A DNA stretch of 31,523 nt from CAYMAZ01 sp964526285 (GCA_964526285.1 CAZGIW010000043.1:1-31523), one strand, 5' to 3'; shown: positions 15,571-23,989, counted from the first letter of the stretch. The notes: generated by a model not told the origin, from the letters alone. Made by a program: numbers and translations.

Positions 15571-17154
15571 CTATTCAGTTTTCCTTAGCAAAATGTACTT
15601 CTGCTCCTCAAAACTCCAGATAATAGCAAAACGTTTGTCGTTTTCAGCATATGCAACTATAAAGGCATCAGAGATTCCATATTGTTTCACAACCTTTATT
15701 TGTAGTGTTGTCACCTCCGCATAGCAGTTTGCATCTTTTTCAAAAAACTTTTTTGTAATCAGAAATTTGGAAATTTCCCCCTCTTTCTCAATCATCAGGT
15801 CCTCGTTGTTTAGTGAAGGAAAGCTCTTTCTGAAACGGGGAATATCATGAATAAACCTGAAAGCCCCAACCTGAACCTGATAATAGATAATCCTGAAAGG
15901 AATTTCTTTCAGAACTTCCTTAAAAGATGATTCATATTCATTTTCTTCTGTTGTAACTTCAATGATTACAGGAATTTTTTTCAGTCTCACATCTCCATCT
16001 TCTATTGTGTCTGCGTTTATTTTTTCAAGATTGAAGATTTCTTCATATGCATGATACCCTTCAGCTGTTACAATCATCTTGTATGAATTTCCGGCAAGCA
16101 TTTGAAATATGAATCCTTCGTTACCAGTATTTTCAATCTGTTCTCCTGTTTTAATATTTACAAGTGTTATTGTTGCATGTATAATTTTTCCGGTTTCATC
16201 ATCCAGTGTATTCCCTTTTCTGATTTTTGAAAAAATGTCATCTTCTTCGATTATCGGGTCAGGAATTTCATGAGTAATTATTTGATAAATATCCAGCCCC
16301 CCTTTTCCTCCAGGTCGGTCAGAAACGAAAAAGACATCTTTTTCATGAGAAACATAATACATGTCGTTTGAGGAAGAATTCACCGGTTCGGGCAATTTCA
16401 CTGCTTCGCTCCACATTCCTCCTGTACGGATACTCATGTATATGTCATACACTCCCTCTGATTGATGTCCGTTTGATGAAAAAAACAAAGTGTCGCCATT
16501 CATAAAAACCCCTTCTTCATCTCCTGTTGAATTGATGTTTTTTCCCAGATTGATGGGATTTCCCCATTTGTTTTTTTGCAATGATGCAACATAAATATCT
16601 CTGTTGCCAAATCCTTCATCTGATATTTCTGCACAGAAAAACAACTCTCCTGTTTTTTCATTAAGAAAAGCTGATGTCTTGCGAATGTCTTTCAACTCAG
16701 GAGCAAACAGGACTTTCTGAACAGAGAATTTTGACTTGTTTGGCCTGATACGATATATATAAATGTCTCCGGTTTCATTTTGACCGCTGTAAACAAGAAT
16801 AATATCAGGATTGTCTGATTGACCGGCAATACTGTAGTGATTCTTCAGTTGCGAAAACCTCTTCTCTTTTGACATGCTGAAATATTTGCCCTGTCTTTCA
16901 GATATATATAATCTTTCAAATTCTTTTCCTGTTTCAGCTTCTTTATATGAAAAACCTGAGGTAGAGTTGGATGTATACATTAACAATCCACTTCCAATCC
17001 AAAGGGAATGCTCGTTCTTTTCACTGTTGAGATGCTGTAAAGGAACGGCTTCAATGATGATTGTCTGAGAGAAGACATTCCCTGTGAAACAAATCAACTG
17101 GTATGAAATAAAAACAATCGCAAATAAGTTGAAAAATGAGGGGTTTTGCTTCAT
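15571..17154 (-). CDS. PD40-repeat periplasmic protein with SPOR-like C-terminus (PorE-like)
   Basis: A 527-aa exported protein with a signal peptide ending at VFSQ. From about residue 100 to 330 it has PD40/TolB-like beta-propeller repeats (GNRDIYVASL, GVYDIYMSIR, GGLDIYQII). A carboxypeptidase-regulatory-like beta domain follows (about 316-375). The C-terminal part (about 420-500) looks like a SPOR domain: YYQVQVGAF, then KFLITKKF and later alpha/beta elements. T9SS PorE proteins have PD40 and a regulatory-like domain but end in an OmpA-like peptidoglycan-binding domain; here that position is taken by the SPOR-like domain. It follows the PorP/SprF gene by 11 bp. Likely role: periplasmic partner that ties the surface complex to peptidoglycan. 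Confidence 0.78.
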   Translation of the reverse strand: MKQNPSFFNLFAIVFISYQLICFTGNVFSQTIIIEAVPLQHLNSEKNEHSLWIGSGLLMYTSNSTSGFSYKEAETGKEFERLYISERQGKYFSMSKEKRFSQLKNHYSIAGQSDNPDIILVYSGQNETGDIYIYRIRPNKSKFSVQKVLFAPELKDIRKTSAFLNEKTGELFFCAEISDEGFGNRDIYVASLQKNKWGNPINLGKNINSTGDEEGVFMNGDTLFFSSNGHQSEGVYDIYMSIRTGGMWSEAVKLPEPVNSSSNDMYYVSHEKDVFFVSDRPGGKGGLDIYQIITHEIPDPIIEEDDIFSKIRKGNTLDDETGKIIHATITLVNIKTGEQIENTGNEGFIFQMLAGNSYKMIVTAEGYHAYEEIFNLEKINADTIEDGDVRLKKIPVIIEVTTEENEYESSFKEVLKEIPFRIIYYQVQVGAFRFIHDIPRFRKSFPSLNNEDLMIEKEGEISKFLITKKFFEKDANCYAEVTTLQIKVVKQYGISDAFIVAYAENDKRFAIIWSFEEQKYILLRKTE

Positions 17155-17165
17155 GACTCTTAATT

Positions 17166-18062
17166 TTACATATGCTTGCGCTTTGATTGATGTAAATCAT
17201 AAATAAACTGAAATTCCCAGGTACCCGTACTATAATTGAATACATCCTGAAATCCGTAATCGTAAGCAAACCCAAAGCCATACCGGTCAAGCTTAAAACC
17301 TGCCATGGCAGCCACAAACTGATTAGTTCTGTAATAGGCCCCCAGCCAAAGGGTTTCATCCCATACAAATTTCAGGCCTGCGTCAACATGAAACACAAAT
17401 TGTTCAATTGTTTTAAAAAACACATTGGGTTCAACAATAATGTCATTATTCAGATAAAAACGGTATCCAAGATTGAGAAAATAATGACGAGTGCGTTTGC
17501 TTTCAGCAAAATCATTAAGCAGTGAAACACTGCGTCCGGGCACCTGGTGCACTGCCAGATCTGCATAAAAGTTGGGAGTGTTAAAGCTGAGGCCTGCATC
17601 AAAATCAATACCCATTTGTTCATATTGTTGACCTGTAAATGCTGGATCATCAAGGTTTTTTAGATTATATAATTCTTTCTTATAAAGCTTCTGAAACAAA
17701 TCAACTGAAATGCCAAATGCCAGATAATTGCTTTCGTTCAGATGAACACGATACATATATCCGGTTTTGATTCCTCTGTTCTGAACAAAACCCTGTGATC
17801 CGTCATACACCTGCAATCCAACTCCCATGTTGTTGTCTGTGAGTTTGTTAAGACTTAAGAACTGTAGAGAAGGAGCACCATCAAGTCCCGAAAAAACCTG
17901 TCTTTTGCAAATTGACACATTCTCATTAAAACCAATCACTGCAGGATTAATATCATAAACCCAACGCATTTGAGTTGGATTAACCAGTTGTTGCCCGATG
18001 GCAAAAAATGATGAAAAGAGGCCGATGCACAATATTATAAATGTATTTTTCATAGTTGTCAT
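17166..18062 (-). CDS. PorP/SprF family outer-membrane protein
   Basis: A 298-aa outer-membrane beta-barrel of the T9SS PorP/SprF family. The signal peptide ends at FAIGQ. The N-terminal hallmark is NPAVIGF followed by a CKRQVFSGLDGAPS segment, in place of the usual RqqW.g..GaP, and then LNKLTDNNMGVGLQVYDGSQG. A TTG at 18077 and an ATG at 18053 are alternative starts; 18062 lies 4 bases after the stop of the cargo gene. Proteins of this family are typically paired with type B CTD cargo such as SprB and are needed for its secretion or retention. The cargo gene directly upstream fits that pairing. Confidence 0.88.
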   Translation of the reverse strand: MTTMKNTFIILCIGLFSSFFAIGQQLVNPTQMRWVYDINPAVIGFNENVSICKRQVFSGLDGAPSLQFLSLNKLTDNNMGVGLQVYDGSQGFVQNRGIKTGYMYRVHLNESNYLAFGISVDLFQKLYKKELYNLKNLDDPAFTGQQYEQMGIDFDAGLSFNTPNFYADLAVHQVPGRSVSLLNDFAESKRTRHYFLNLGYRFYLNNDIIVEPNVFFKTIEQFVFHVDAGLKFVWDETLWLGAYYRTNQFVAAMAGFKLDRYGFGFAYDYGFQDVFNYSTGTWEFQFIYDLHQSKRKHM

Positions 18063-18066
18063 TTTT

Positions 18067-19101
18067 TTAATATTCAATTCTTACATATCCGGTGTATGGA
18101 TTGTATCTTTCACTTTTGAGATTTACTTCATAGTATAATGTGGAGGGTGGAAGAAGTTTATCATTGTAGGTTCCGTCCCAGGGTTCGGGGTATCCGGGGT
18201 TTGATTCATAAATCAGCTTGCCGTCAATATTCCACAACCTGACTGTTGCTTCAGGAAAAAGAAAAATATTGTCAATTTCCCATGTGTCATTAATGCCGTC
18301 ATCATTTGGTGAAAATCCGTTGTAAATTACCACACAGGGCTTGTCAATAAAGGGCACTCCAATATGAAAGGTGTCAATACATAGGTTTTCATCCTGTATT
18401 AGAATAGTATAAATGTCAGAAGCAAGAGAATCAAACTGTGCAACTGAAAAACTGCTTCCCCCAAATATAAAAGTAGGTGCACCGTGAATATTGTGAACAT
18501 CAGGAATGTGAATTATTCCATCGTCAATGCCATCCCGACAGGATACTGGTCTCACATCTATGATTGGCCTTATTGCTTCATGATGCATTTGAGTAATTTC
18601 AAAGGATTGAGTTACACTGCACCCATTGTCATCTGACACTACAACAGTATACATGTCTGCGGGCAGGTTTGTAACAATTGGACCAAAAAGTGAGGGGTGT
18701 GATATCCAGTTGAACTGGAATCCGCCTGCACCACCCTGAACCTGAAGCGCAATAACTCCTTCATGTCCGCCGTAGCATAAGTTATGTGTAAGGGCAGAAT
18801 GAACAACCAAAGGGTCGGGATTGTGCAAATGAAAACTATCTGTTGCAGTAATGCCAAGAGTATTGTCAGTGACTACGACAGTGTATATTCCTCCGGGTAA
18901 ACTATCAGCCAGAGCTGTAACATCACCTGTACTCCACAAATAGGAATAATTACCACTTCCCCCTGAAACAATGGCTAATAGAGAGCCTGTGTTTGAATTC
19001 CAACACAATGGAAGAGTGTATTGAAATTCAATGGCTAACTGTGCTTTTAAAAATCCTGTTAAATTTATAAACAGAAAAAAAATCATGATTCGGTTTCTCA
19101 T
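18067..19101 (-). CDS. SprB-repeat protein with gliding-motility (type B) C-terminal domain
   Basis: A 344-aa T9SS cargo. The ATG at 19101 is supported by the -7 box at 19121-19128 and gives a signal peptide ending at LKAQ. The body has two SprB-type repeats (LLAIVSGGSGNYSYLWSTGD and the VIALQVQGGAGGFQFNW region) and a third related Ig-like unit. The C-terminal 85 residues are a CHU_C/gliding-motility-associated domain with FSPNDDGINDTWEI and VRLWNIDGKLIYES. Such domains mark substrates that need a PorP/SprF partner. It is short for the family; SprB itself exceeds 6000 residues. First gene of the three-gene module. Confidence 0.88.
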   Translation of the reverse strand: MRNRIMIFFLFINLTGFLKAQLAIEFQYTLPLCWNSNTGSLLAIVSGGSGNYSYLWSTGDVTALADSLPGGIYTVVVTDNTLGITATDSFHLHNPDPLVVHSALTHNLCYGGHEGVIALQVQGGAGGFQFNWISHPSLFGPIVTNLPADMYTVVVSDDNGCSVTQSFEITQMHHEAIRPIIDVRPVSCRDGIDDGIIHIPDVHNIHGAPTFIFGGSSFSVAQFDSLASDIYTILIQDENLCIDTFHIGVPFIDKPCVVIYNGFSPNDDGINDTWEIDNIFLFPEATVRLWNIDGKLIYESNPGYPEPWDGTYNDKLLPPSTLYYEVNLKSERYNPYTGYVRIEY

Positions 19102-19120
19102 AAAACTTTTTTTTATTTGA

Positions 19121-19128
19121 CAAATATA
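19121..19128 (-). promoter_or_regulatory. Putative -7 promoter box (TATATTTG)
   Basis: An exact TAnnTTTG match on the minus strand, 19 bases upstream of the ATG at 19101. It probably drives the cargo-SprF-PD40 operon and shows that the longer open frame reaching 19191 is not the start. Confidence 0.55.
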
Positions 19129-19331
19129 CAATGAAAGAACAGTAAAAAAGAACCTATCAAAACACTTCGAAAAAGCAAATATATATTGCAATACATAATG
19201 TTTCCGATTAACTTTTTTTTTCTTCAGACAAGCTATAAATTCAAAGGTTTTTTTACAGATAAGAATTTTTTATTAATTTTTTGTAACAAAAAGCAAATGA
19301 AGCACGTCATACAAACAGAAAAACCAAAAAA

Positions 19332-19658
19332 ATGAAAATCATGAAAACAATTGCATTATTTTTTGTCATAAGCTTAATCAGTTTTGCTTCTTTCGCTTCA
19401 CAAACCAATCCGCCACTGGAGTTGTATCTGAAAAACCAGATTGATTATCCACAGTTTGCAAAGGAATATAATGAAGAAGGCACAGTACTGGTGAATTTCA
19501 ATGTGGATGATAAGGGATCTGTTCATGTGAAGGAATCCAATTCTGACAATGAAACACTAAGAAAATATGTGGTAAGAAAACTTTCAGAACTTAATTTACC
19601 TTTTTTTGAAACATGTGAAGAAGAGTACAATGTAAAGTTTGTATTCAGACTGATCTGA
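19332..19658 (+). CDS. Small exported TonB C-terminal-like protein
   Basis: A 108-aa protein with a signal peptide ending at SFASQ. The mature part follows the TonB C-terminal fold: LELYLKNQIDYPQFAKEYNEEG, then TVLVNFNVDDKGSVHV, and a final KFVFRL strand. Normal TonB has a long periplasmic linker and an N-terminal membrane anchor; neither is present here. Bacteroidota often have stand-alone copies that may act as periplasmic energisation partners or peptidase-linked parts, but the role is unknown. It is divergent from the cargo operon, and a terminator follows. Confidence 0.78.
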   Translation: MKIMKTIALFFVISLISFASFASQTNPPLELYLKNQIDYPQFAKEYNEEGTVLVNFNVDDKGSVHVKESNSDNETLRKYVVRKLSELNLPFFETCEEEYNVKFVFRLI

Positions 19659-19685
19659 TAGTGCGGGATATTTTTTCTATCACAG

Positions 19686-19721
19686 CTGCGGGCACAAGTA
19701 ATTTTGTCCGCAGTTTTTTTT
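19686..19721 (+). terminator. Rho-independent terminator of the TonB-C-like gene
   Basis: CTGCGG at 19686-19691 pairs with CCGCAG at 19708-19713, extended by a further CACAA/TTGT pairing with one bulge. A run of nine T residues follows. It lies 28 bases after the stop codon at 19658. Confidence 0.8.
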
Positions 19722-19958
19722 ATAAGCCACGAATAAACAAACCACAACGATAAATTATCGGAGCGTGATTCGCAAAAACTTTTTTCTGCAAAAGCCATTG
19801 TTAAAAAAACAAATCTGAGCACTCAGATTTGTTTTCACACAGTTTCAAATTCTGAGAAAGAAAGCTTGCTTTCAGTTTGTCAAAATTTGAAAACTGTGTA
19901 ATGGCTTTTGCAGAACCAACGGGATTATTCGTGGAAATTAGAGTATTAGTGGCTTATA
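19721..19958. repeat. 238-bp nested inverted-repeat element
   Basis: The ends are perfect 10-bp inverted repeats, TATAAGCCAC (19721-19730) and GTGGCTTATA (19949-19958). Inside lies a perfect 16-bp pair at 19784-19799 and 19900-19915 (TTCTGCAAAAGCCATT). Further in, a 12-bp stem AACAAATCTGAG at 19808-19819 pairs with 19822-19833 across two bases, and the ACACAGTTT region (19837-19854) pairs with 19881-19899. No protein is encoded. A related partial copy lies at 12215-12286. It resembles a non-autonomous mobile element (MITE) or a structured RNA gene. Confidence 0.72.
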
Positions 19959-19993
19959 TAAATATTGCGAAACCGTTACACAGGATTTGGTCT

Positions 19994-20332
19994 TTAAAAA
20001 AAGTGATGCATTTTTGATTTGTTTCTCCATTCCGCATCATATCTGCTGTTCACGAAAAAAATAAGCACATCTGCATCATACCTGCTCGTAACAAAAAAAA
20101 TCTTTTTATCAGCATCATATCTGCTTGATACAAAGTGCCAAAGGCCTTTATTGCCAGTTGCATCATAGCGACTGTCAACTTTGAAAACCAATAAGTCAGC
20201 ATCATAGCGACTATCGGTGACAAACACCTTGACATCAGCATCGTAGCGGCTGTCAACAGTAAAAATCTTTTGAGAAAGGGCAGAAAAACTTACTGCTAAG
20301 ATAAAAGTGAATGATAATAATGCCGTTTTCAT
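19994..20332 (-). CDS. Small exported SRYDA-repeat protein
   Basis: A 112-aa protein. ATG 20332 starts a signal peptide ending near SALSQ. Nearly all the mature part is six copies of SRYDA at residues 28-32, 41-45, 54-58, 70-74, 83-87 and 96-100. The spacing is 13 residues except for one 16-residue step caused by an inserted NKG. Between copies lie hydrophobic strands such as VKVFVTD, LLVFKVD and IFFVTS. The family is reminiscent of the short-repeat proteins listed in Pfam as DUF6150 (Septknot), from memory and unchecked. The fold is probably a beta solenoid or other closed repeat fold. No function is known. Confidence 0.78.
   Translation of the reverse strand: MKTALLSFTFILAVSFSALSQKIFTVDSRYDADVKVFVTDSRYDADLLVFKVDSRYDATGNKGLWHFVSSRYDADKKIFFVTSRYDADVLIFFVNSRYDAEWRNKSKMHHFF
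20033..20256 (-). repeat. Tandem repeats coding SRYDA units
   Basis: Six units, with 39-nt spacing apart from one 48-nt step, encode SRYDA. The codons have drifted; Tyr-Asp-Ala is read from both CTATGATGCT and CTACGATGCT-like spellings. Purely recent slippage is therefore unlikely, and selection at protein level is implied. Confidence 0.7.
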
Positions 20333-20371
20333 GAAATTTTTTTCAAAAAACAACAAATAATATGCCGTATG

Positions 20372-21439
20372 TTATTTTCTTCTTTGAAATCTCAGAGCTT
20401 TCAGCATCCAAACAGGGAGTGATTTTTCAGGATCACGGTTATATAACTTGATATACCAGCCAATTTTTTTGATAACAGGCGCCTTTCTTGTTTCAACAAA
20501 CTCAATTGGTGTACCATCAGGATCAGAGATATATGCAAAATTTCCTGCAGCAGCGCCTATGTCAAATGCTTTGTCAAGGGTTTTTGTGCTGTCAGCAGTG
20601 AAGGGATAACCTCTGGCAATACATTCTTGTTTCAATGTTTCAAATCCAGTGATATCAAAACAAATGTGAATAAAACCCGGATCGCCCCATATGCGGCCTT
20701 TGTATATATGCTCAGCCTGACGGTCGAGAGCCTGGATCAGCTCTATTTGGGTTGGGCCAAATACTTTTGAGAAGGGTCCTTTTCTCACCTGAGAGTGTTT
20801 TAGCAATACCCGTCTGAACTCGCCACTCCCCCCATTAATTGATGACAAATCATCAAAAGTGCCGGAAACATCATATACAATTTCATCATAATTCAGAATA
20901 TCCTGATACACCTGGAGTGATTTGTTAATATTGCTTACCCCAATAATTGCTCCATATGTTCCTCCGTTGACACGCTTGTCGTGCATGAAAATATATGGAT
21001 CTTCAACAAACTGAAAGAGATTCCCGTATGGGTCTTTCATAAAAAAATGTTTGATATTGCTTGGGGAATAACAAATCTCAGAAATAACATTCAGATTGTT
21101 GTTTTTAAAGAATTGCAAAGCTTTCTCAGCATTGAGGGTTTTCATTTTGCAAACATTGATACCGATATCTCCAAGTTGCAATTCTTTTGATGGGAGTGAA
21201 GGTGTTTTTCCGGTATGTTGCCACACTTCAAATCCTCCTCCCCCCTGCATGTTTATGGCCAGCAATGCATGCCTCTCTCTTGGCAATCCTTCTGTATAAT
21301 GCAACATGTATTCGGCAATAGCTTTCTCTTCAAAAATACATACATCCATTCCAAAATATTTTCTGTACCATGCCCATGCTTCGTGGATGTTTTCAACTCC
21401 AATGCCTATTTGCTGTATTCCAGTTATGTTTTTTTTCAT
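20372..21439 (-). CDS. VOC (glyoxalase/dioxygenase superfamily) protein with two VOC domains
   Basis: A 355-aa protein. The first VOC domain spans about residues 5-150 and the second about 160-320. The expected His of the first strand motif is Gln in domain one (ITGIQQIGIGV), while domain two has TQIELIQA, FIHICFD and GTPIEFVET, which supply possible Glu/His/Glu metal ligands. Layout is similar to extradiol dioxygenases and 4-hydroxyphenylpyruvate dioxygenase-like proteins, but the substrate cannot be told. It may form a unit with the SDR gene upstream (50-bp gap). Confidence 0.8.
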   Translation of the reverse strand: MKKNITGIQQIGIGVENIHEAWAWYRKYFGMDVCIFEEKAIAEYMLHYTEGLPRERHALLAINMQGGGGFEVWQHTGKTPSLPSKELQLGDIGINVCKMKTLNAEKALQFFKNNNLNVISEICYSPSNIKHFFMKDPYGNLFQFVEDPYIFMHDKRVNGGTYGAIIGVSNINKSLQVYQDILNYDEIVYDVSGTFDDLSSINGGSGEFRRVLLKHSQVRKGPFSKVFGPTQIELIQALDRQAEHIYKGRIWGDPGFIHICFDITGFETLKQECIARGYPFTADSTKTLDKAFDIGAAAGNFAYISDPDGTPIEFVETRKAPVIKKIGWYIKLYNRDPEKSLPVWMLKALRFQRRK

Positions 21440-21489
21440 ATTGTTAAAAAGTGCTTCAGTTCAGGATGTGTAAAAGTATCAATTAATTT

Positions 21490-22290
21490 TTAAACAGGTT
21501 TGATTTTTTTTGCAATATAATAAAAAAGACAGGGGCAAAATCTTTTGAAGTATGCCATTAGCAACTCTCTGCCCCCAATGAGTTTTTCTCTGCGTTTTTT
21601 GTAAATTGCCATCAGATATTTTTTAGCACAACGCTCAGCAGAAATGCCACCCTGCTGACCATCGTCCATGCGACCGTATGAACTTCCGTCACCCTGAAGC
21701 GCATTGACAGAAATCGAAGTTTTAACTCGACCGGGACAAACGATTGTTACAAATAATTGGTCATTTCGGTATTCAATTCCCATAGATTCAAAGAAACCAT
21801 GCAACGCGTGTTTTGATGCTGCATAAGACGAACGAAGATGAAATCCAAATTTGCCCGAAATACTGCTGGTAACACCAATATATCCTCCTCCGTTTTTCAG
21901 CATTACTGGTAATAACTTGTTTGTTATTTGTACATAAGCCCGAAAATTAACCTGCATGATTTTATCATGTACTGCAAGTGACGTATCTGAAACAGTTGCC
22001 CGTTGACTGATTCCTGCATTGAAAATGGCCACATCAATGGGAGCAAACTGTGAAATGATTTTTTTACTCACTGTTTCAACCATGTCAGCGTCCGATTGGT
22101 CAAGCAATAAAGTTTCAACATTTGCTCCTTTATCAGAACAGATTTTTGAAACACGCACAAGTTCCTCTTTATTTTCTGATGTGAGAATAAGCTTTGTCCC
22201 AAATTTTGAAAGCATCACAGCCATGGCTTCACCTATTCCTGATGATGCTCCTGTAATCCATACAGTTTTATTTTTGTAAAAATTCTTCAT
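21490..22290 (-). CDS. Short-chain dehydrogenase/reductase (SDR)
   Basis: A 266-aa classical SDR. ATG 22290 is supported by the -7 box at 22309-22316; an upstream extension would reach into the neighbouring gene. Motifs: NAD(P) binding TGASSGIG (13-20), NAG (91-93), Ser142/143, and the catalytic YAASK (Tyr156, Lys160). The C-terminal end has a hydrophobic, Cys-containing segment (YFKRFCPCLFYYI) and a basic tail, which suggests membrane association. It resembles DHRS7-type reductases that act on ketones of lipids or steroids; the substrate is unknown. Confidence 0.88.
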   Translation of the reverse strand: MKNFYKNKTVWITGASSGIGEAMAVMLSKFGTKLILTSENKEELVRVSKICSDKGANVETLLLDQSDADMVETVSKKIISQFAPIDVAIFNAGISQRATVSDTSLAVHDKIMQVNFRAYVQITNKLLPVMLKNGGGYIGVTSSISGKFGFHLRSSYAASKHALHGFFESMGIEYRNDQLFVTIVCPGRVKTSISVNALQGDGSSYGRMDDGQQGGISAERCAKKYLMAIYKKRREKLIGGRELLMAYFKRFCPCLFYYIAKKIKPV

Positions 22291-22308
22291 AAAGATGAAA
22301 GAGATTGG

Positions 22309-22316
22309 CAAAAATA
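22309..22316 (-). promoter_or_regulatory. Putative -7 promoter box (TATTTTTG)
   Basis: An exact TAnnTTTG match on the minus strand, 18 bases upstream of the SDR ATG at 22290. It decides that start, since longer versions would lie upstream of it. Confidence 0.5.
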
Positions 22317-22349
22317 TGAAAAAGTTGTAATAAAAAAAGAATTGTTTAA

Positions 22350-23060
22350 CTAATAGGCAAAATCCAGATAATATTCCTTCACATAATCTTTGAATTCCTT
22401 TGTGTAAAGTCCATCTTGTTTTCTCACAAACAACCTGCTGAAATATACCTGAGATTGAGGATGCGCACATACAAATTCAAAAATAAATCTGTTGGGAACT
22501 TTATGGATAACAGGATGTATGAGCAGGGCAGTTTTCAGGTGTAGGTCATGAAAGTCCGCTTTTACAAGAAAATCAAGAATCCTGTTTTCGGGCAGTATGA
22601 CTAAAAATTTGCCATGAGGATTGAGCAGGCTACTGGCGCCTTTACAAAGATTATCAAAGTTTAGCCAGTCACAATGTCGAGCTCTGCTTTTTTGCAATTG
22701 TGGTTTGCGGTCGCCAGTTTCAAAAAATGGAGGATTTGATACAATAAGGTCGTAGGTTTGTGAAGTATTTTCAGAAAAATCAATAAAATCATCTTCAATA
22801 ATATGCATGCGGTTTTTCCATGGGCTCAGTAAAAAATTCTCATGAGCTTGCTTGCAGCTATCATGGTCAATGTCAATGGTATGAATCTCAGCTGAGCATT
22901 TTTGTGCCAGCATCAAAGCAATAAGGCCGCAGCCTGTTCCCACATCAAGAATTTTTTTAACGTTTTCGGTGTTAGCAGTAATTCCAAGCAACACTCCGTC
23001 TGTTCCCACTTTCATTGAGGATTTATCGTCTTCCAGAGAAAATTGTTTAAAGTGAAACAT
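22350..23060 (-). CDS. trmN6: tRNA1(Val) (adenine(37)-N6)-methyltransferase TrmN6-like
   Basis: A 236-aa SAM-dependent methyltransferase that modifies A37 of tRNA1(Val). Hallmarks: the N-terminal FHFKQFSLEDDKSSMKVGTDG segment characteristic of the family, the SAM-binding DVGTGCG (39-45) and the N6-adenine catalytic NPPF (109-112). ATG 23060 was preferred to TTG 23111 because it begins at the conserved MF.FKQF and avoids overlapping the M23 gene. The gap to the upstream gene is 25 bp, so the two are probably cotranscribed. Confidence 0.88.
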   Translation of the reverse strand: MFHFKQFSLEDDKSSMKVGTDGVLLGITANTENVKKILDVGTGCGLIALMLAQKCSAEIHTIDIDHDSCKQAHENFLLSPWKNRMHIIEDDFIDFSENTSQTYDLIVSNPPFFETGDRKPQLQKSRARHCDWLNFDNLCKGASSLLNPHGKFLVILPENRILDFLVKADFHDLHLKTALLIHPVIHKVPNRFIFEFVCAHPQSQVYFSRLFVRKQDGLYTKEFKDYVKEYYLDFAY

Positions 23061-23085
23061 CCTTGTTTCAAAGTTTGAAAAAAAA

Positions 23086-23973
23086 TTACCGCACTCTGAT
23101 TTTTTGTCCAATTCGTAAAACTGAATTACGGCTGATGTTGTTCAAATTGCAGAGGTTGGTCACTGTTGTGCCATATCTGACAGCAATATGGCTGAGTGTG
23201 TCGCCCGAACGAACAGTGTGATATTGCGGCACACCAGAAGCCACAGTTCCTCCGTTTGTTGTTGATGCTGTTGGTGTTTTTGGAAAGTTTTTCTGATATA
23301 AAATCAAAGTGTCTGACTTTAGCTGATATTTTTCAAAATCAACAAGATCCTGAGGATTGAGTGCAACACCCCTGAAGCGTATTTCATAATGAAGATGAGC
23401 ACCGGTTGACCGGCCTGTTCTTCCCCCAAGACCAATAACATTACCTGCAAAAACAAGTCTGTCCACTTCAACTTTAATTTCCTGAAGATGTGCATAAAGG
23501 GTTTCAAGACCGTTGAAATGTCTGACTACCACCACATTGCCATAGCCTCCGGCAACTCCGGCAAAACGCACAAAGCCATCAAAAGCAGCCACAACAGTGT
23601 CGCCGTCATTGAGATTCACATCAGTTCCGTAATGATATCTCCCCCGCCTGGGACCAAATTTTGAAGTAACCGGTCCTTTAAATGGATGTACATATTTTTG
23701 ATTGGGTGTGAGCAAAAGGGGTAGAACTACAGAATCACCAAGTAATTCCCATTCCTTTTCCACATTGTGAACACTCCCTGTATCCCAGATTGTAAAATAC
23801 AATGAATCATTGAAAATAAATAAAAGAGAGTCACTGAAATCATAAAAGTTATTTGAAATGTCTATGCTGTCATTGTGACTTTCATAAATAAGAACCGGAT
23901 CCTGAGCCTTTGCATTTGCAGAAACAAAAAACAGAAAAATCAAAAACAAGGCTTGTACTGTTGCTGTTTTCAT
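23086..23973 (-). CDS. Secreted M23 endopeptidase with C-terminal LysM domain
   Basis: A 295-aa peptidoglycan hydrolase. ATG 23973 gives a signal peptide ending at AKAQ. The M23 (LytM) zinc site is His114 and Asp118 (HYGTD) with His193-x-His195 (AHLHYE), so the active site looks complete. The fold includes KFGPRR upstream. The C-terminal LysM (about 250-295, YHTVRSGDTLSHIA) binds peptidoglycan. Complete zinc ligands suggest a true endopeptidase, not an EnvC/NlpD-type activator. Its -7 box sits only 8 bases upstream of the ATG, so the leader is very short. Confidence 0.9.
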   Translation of the reverse strand: MKTATVQALFLIFLFFVSANAKAQDPVLIYESHNDSIDISNNFYDFSDSLLFIFNDSLYFTIWDTGSVHNVEKEWELLGDSVVLPLLLTPNQKYVHPFKGPVTSKFGPRRGRYHYGTDVNLNDGDTVVAAFDGFVRFAGVAGGYGNVVVVRHFNGLETLYAHLQEIKVEVDRLVFAGNVIGLGGRTGRSTGAHLHYEIRFRGVALNPQDLVDFEKYQLKSDTLILYQKNFPKTPTASTTNGGTVASGVPQYHTVRSGDTLSHIAVRYGTTVTNLCNLNNISRNSVLRIGQKIRVR

Positions 23974-23981
23974 AATCAATG

Positions 23982-23989
23982 CAAAATTA
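23982..23989 (-). promoter_or_regulatory. Putative -7 promoter box (TAATTTTG)
   Basis: An exact TAnnTTTG match on the minus strand, 8 bases upstream of the M23 ATG. The message would be nearly leaderless. Confidence 0.45.

Noticed and set aside
22290..22470. N-terminal extension of the SDR to 22470
   Set aside because: It would overlap the upstream methyltransferase gene and lie upstream of a good -7 box; the SDR fold starts at the ATG at 22290.
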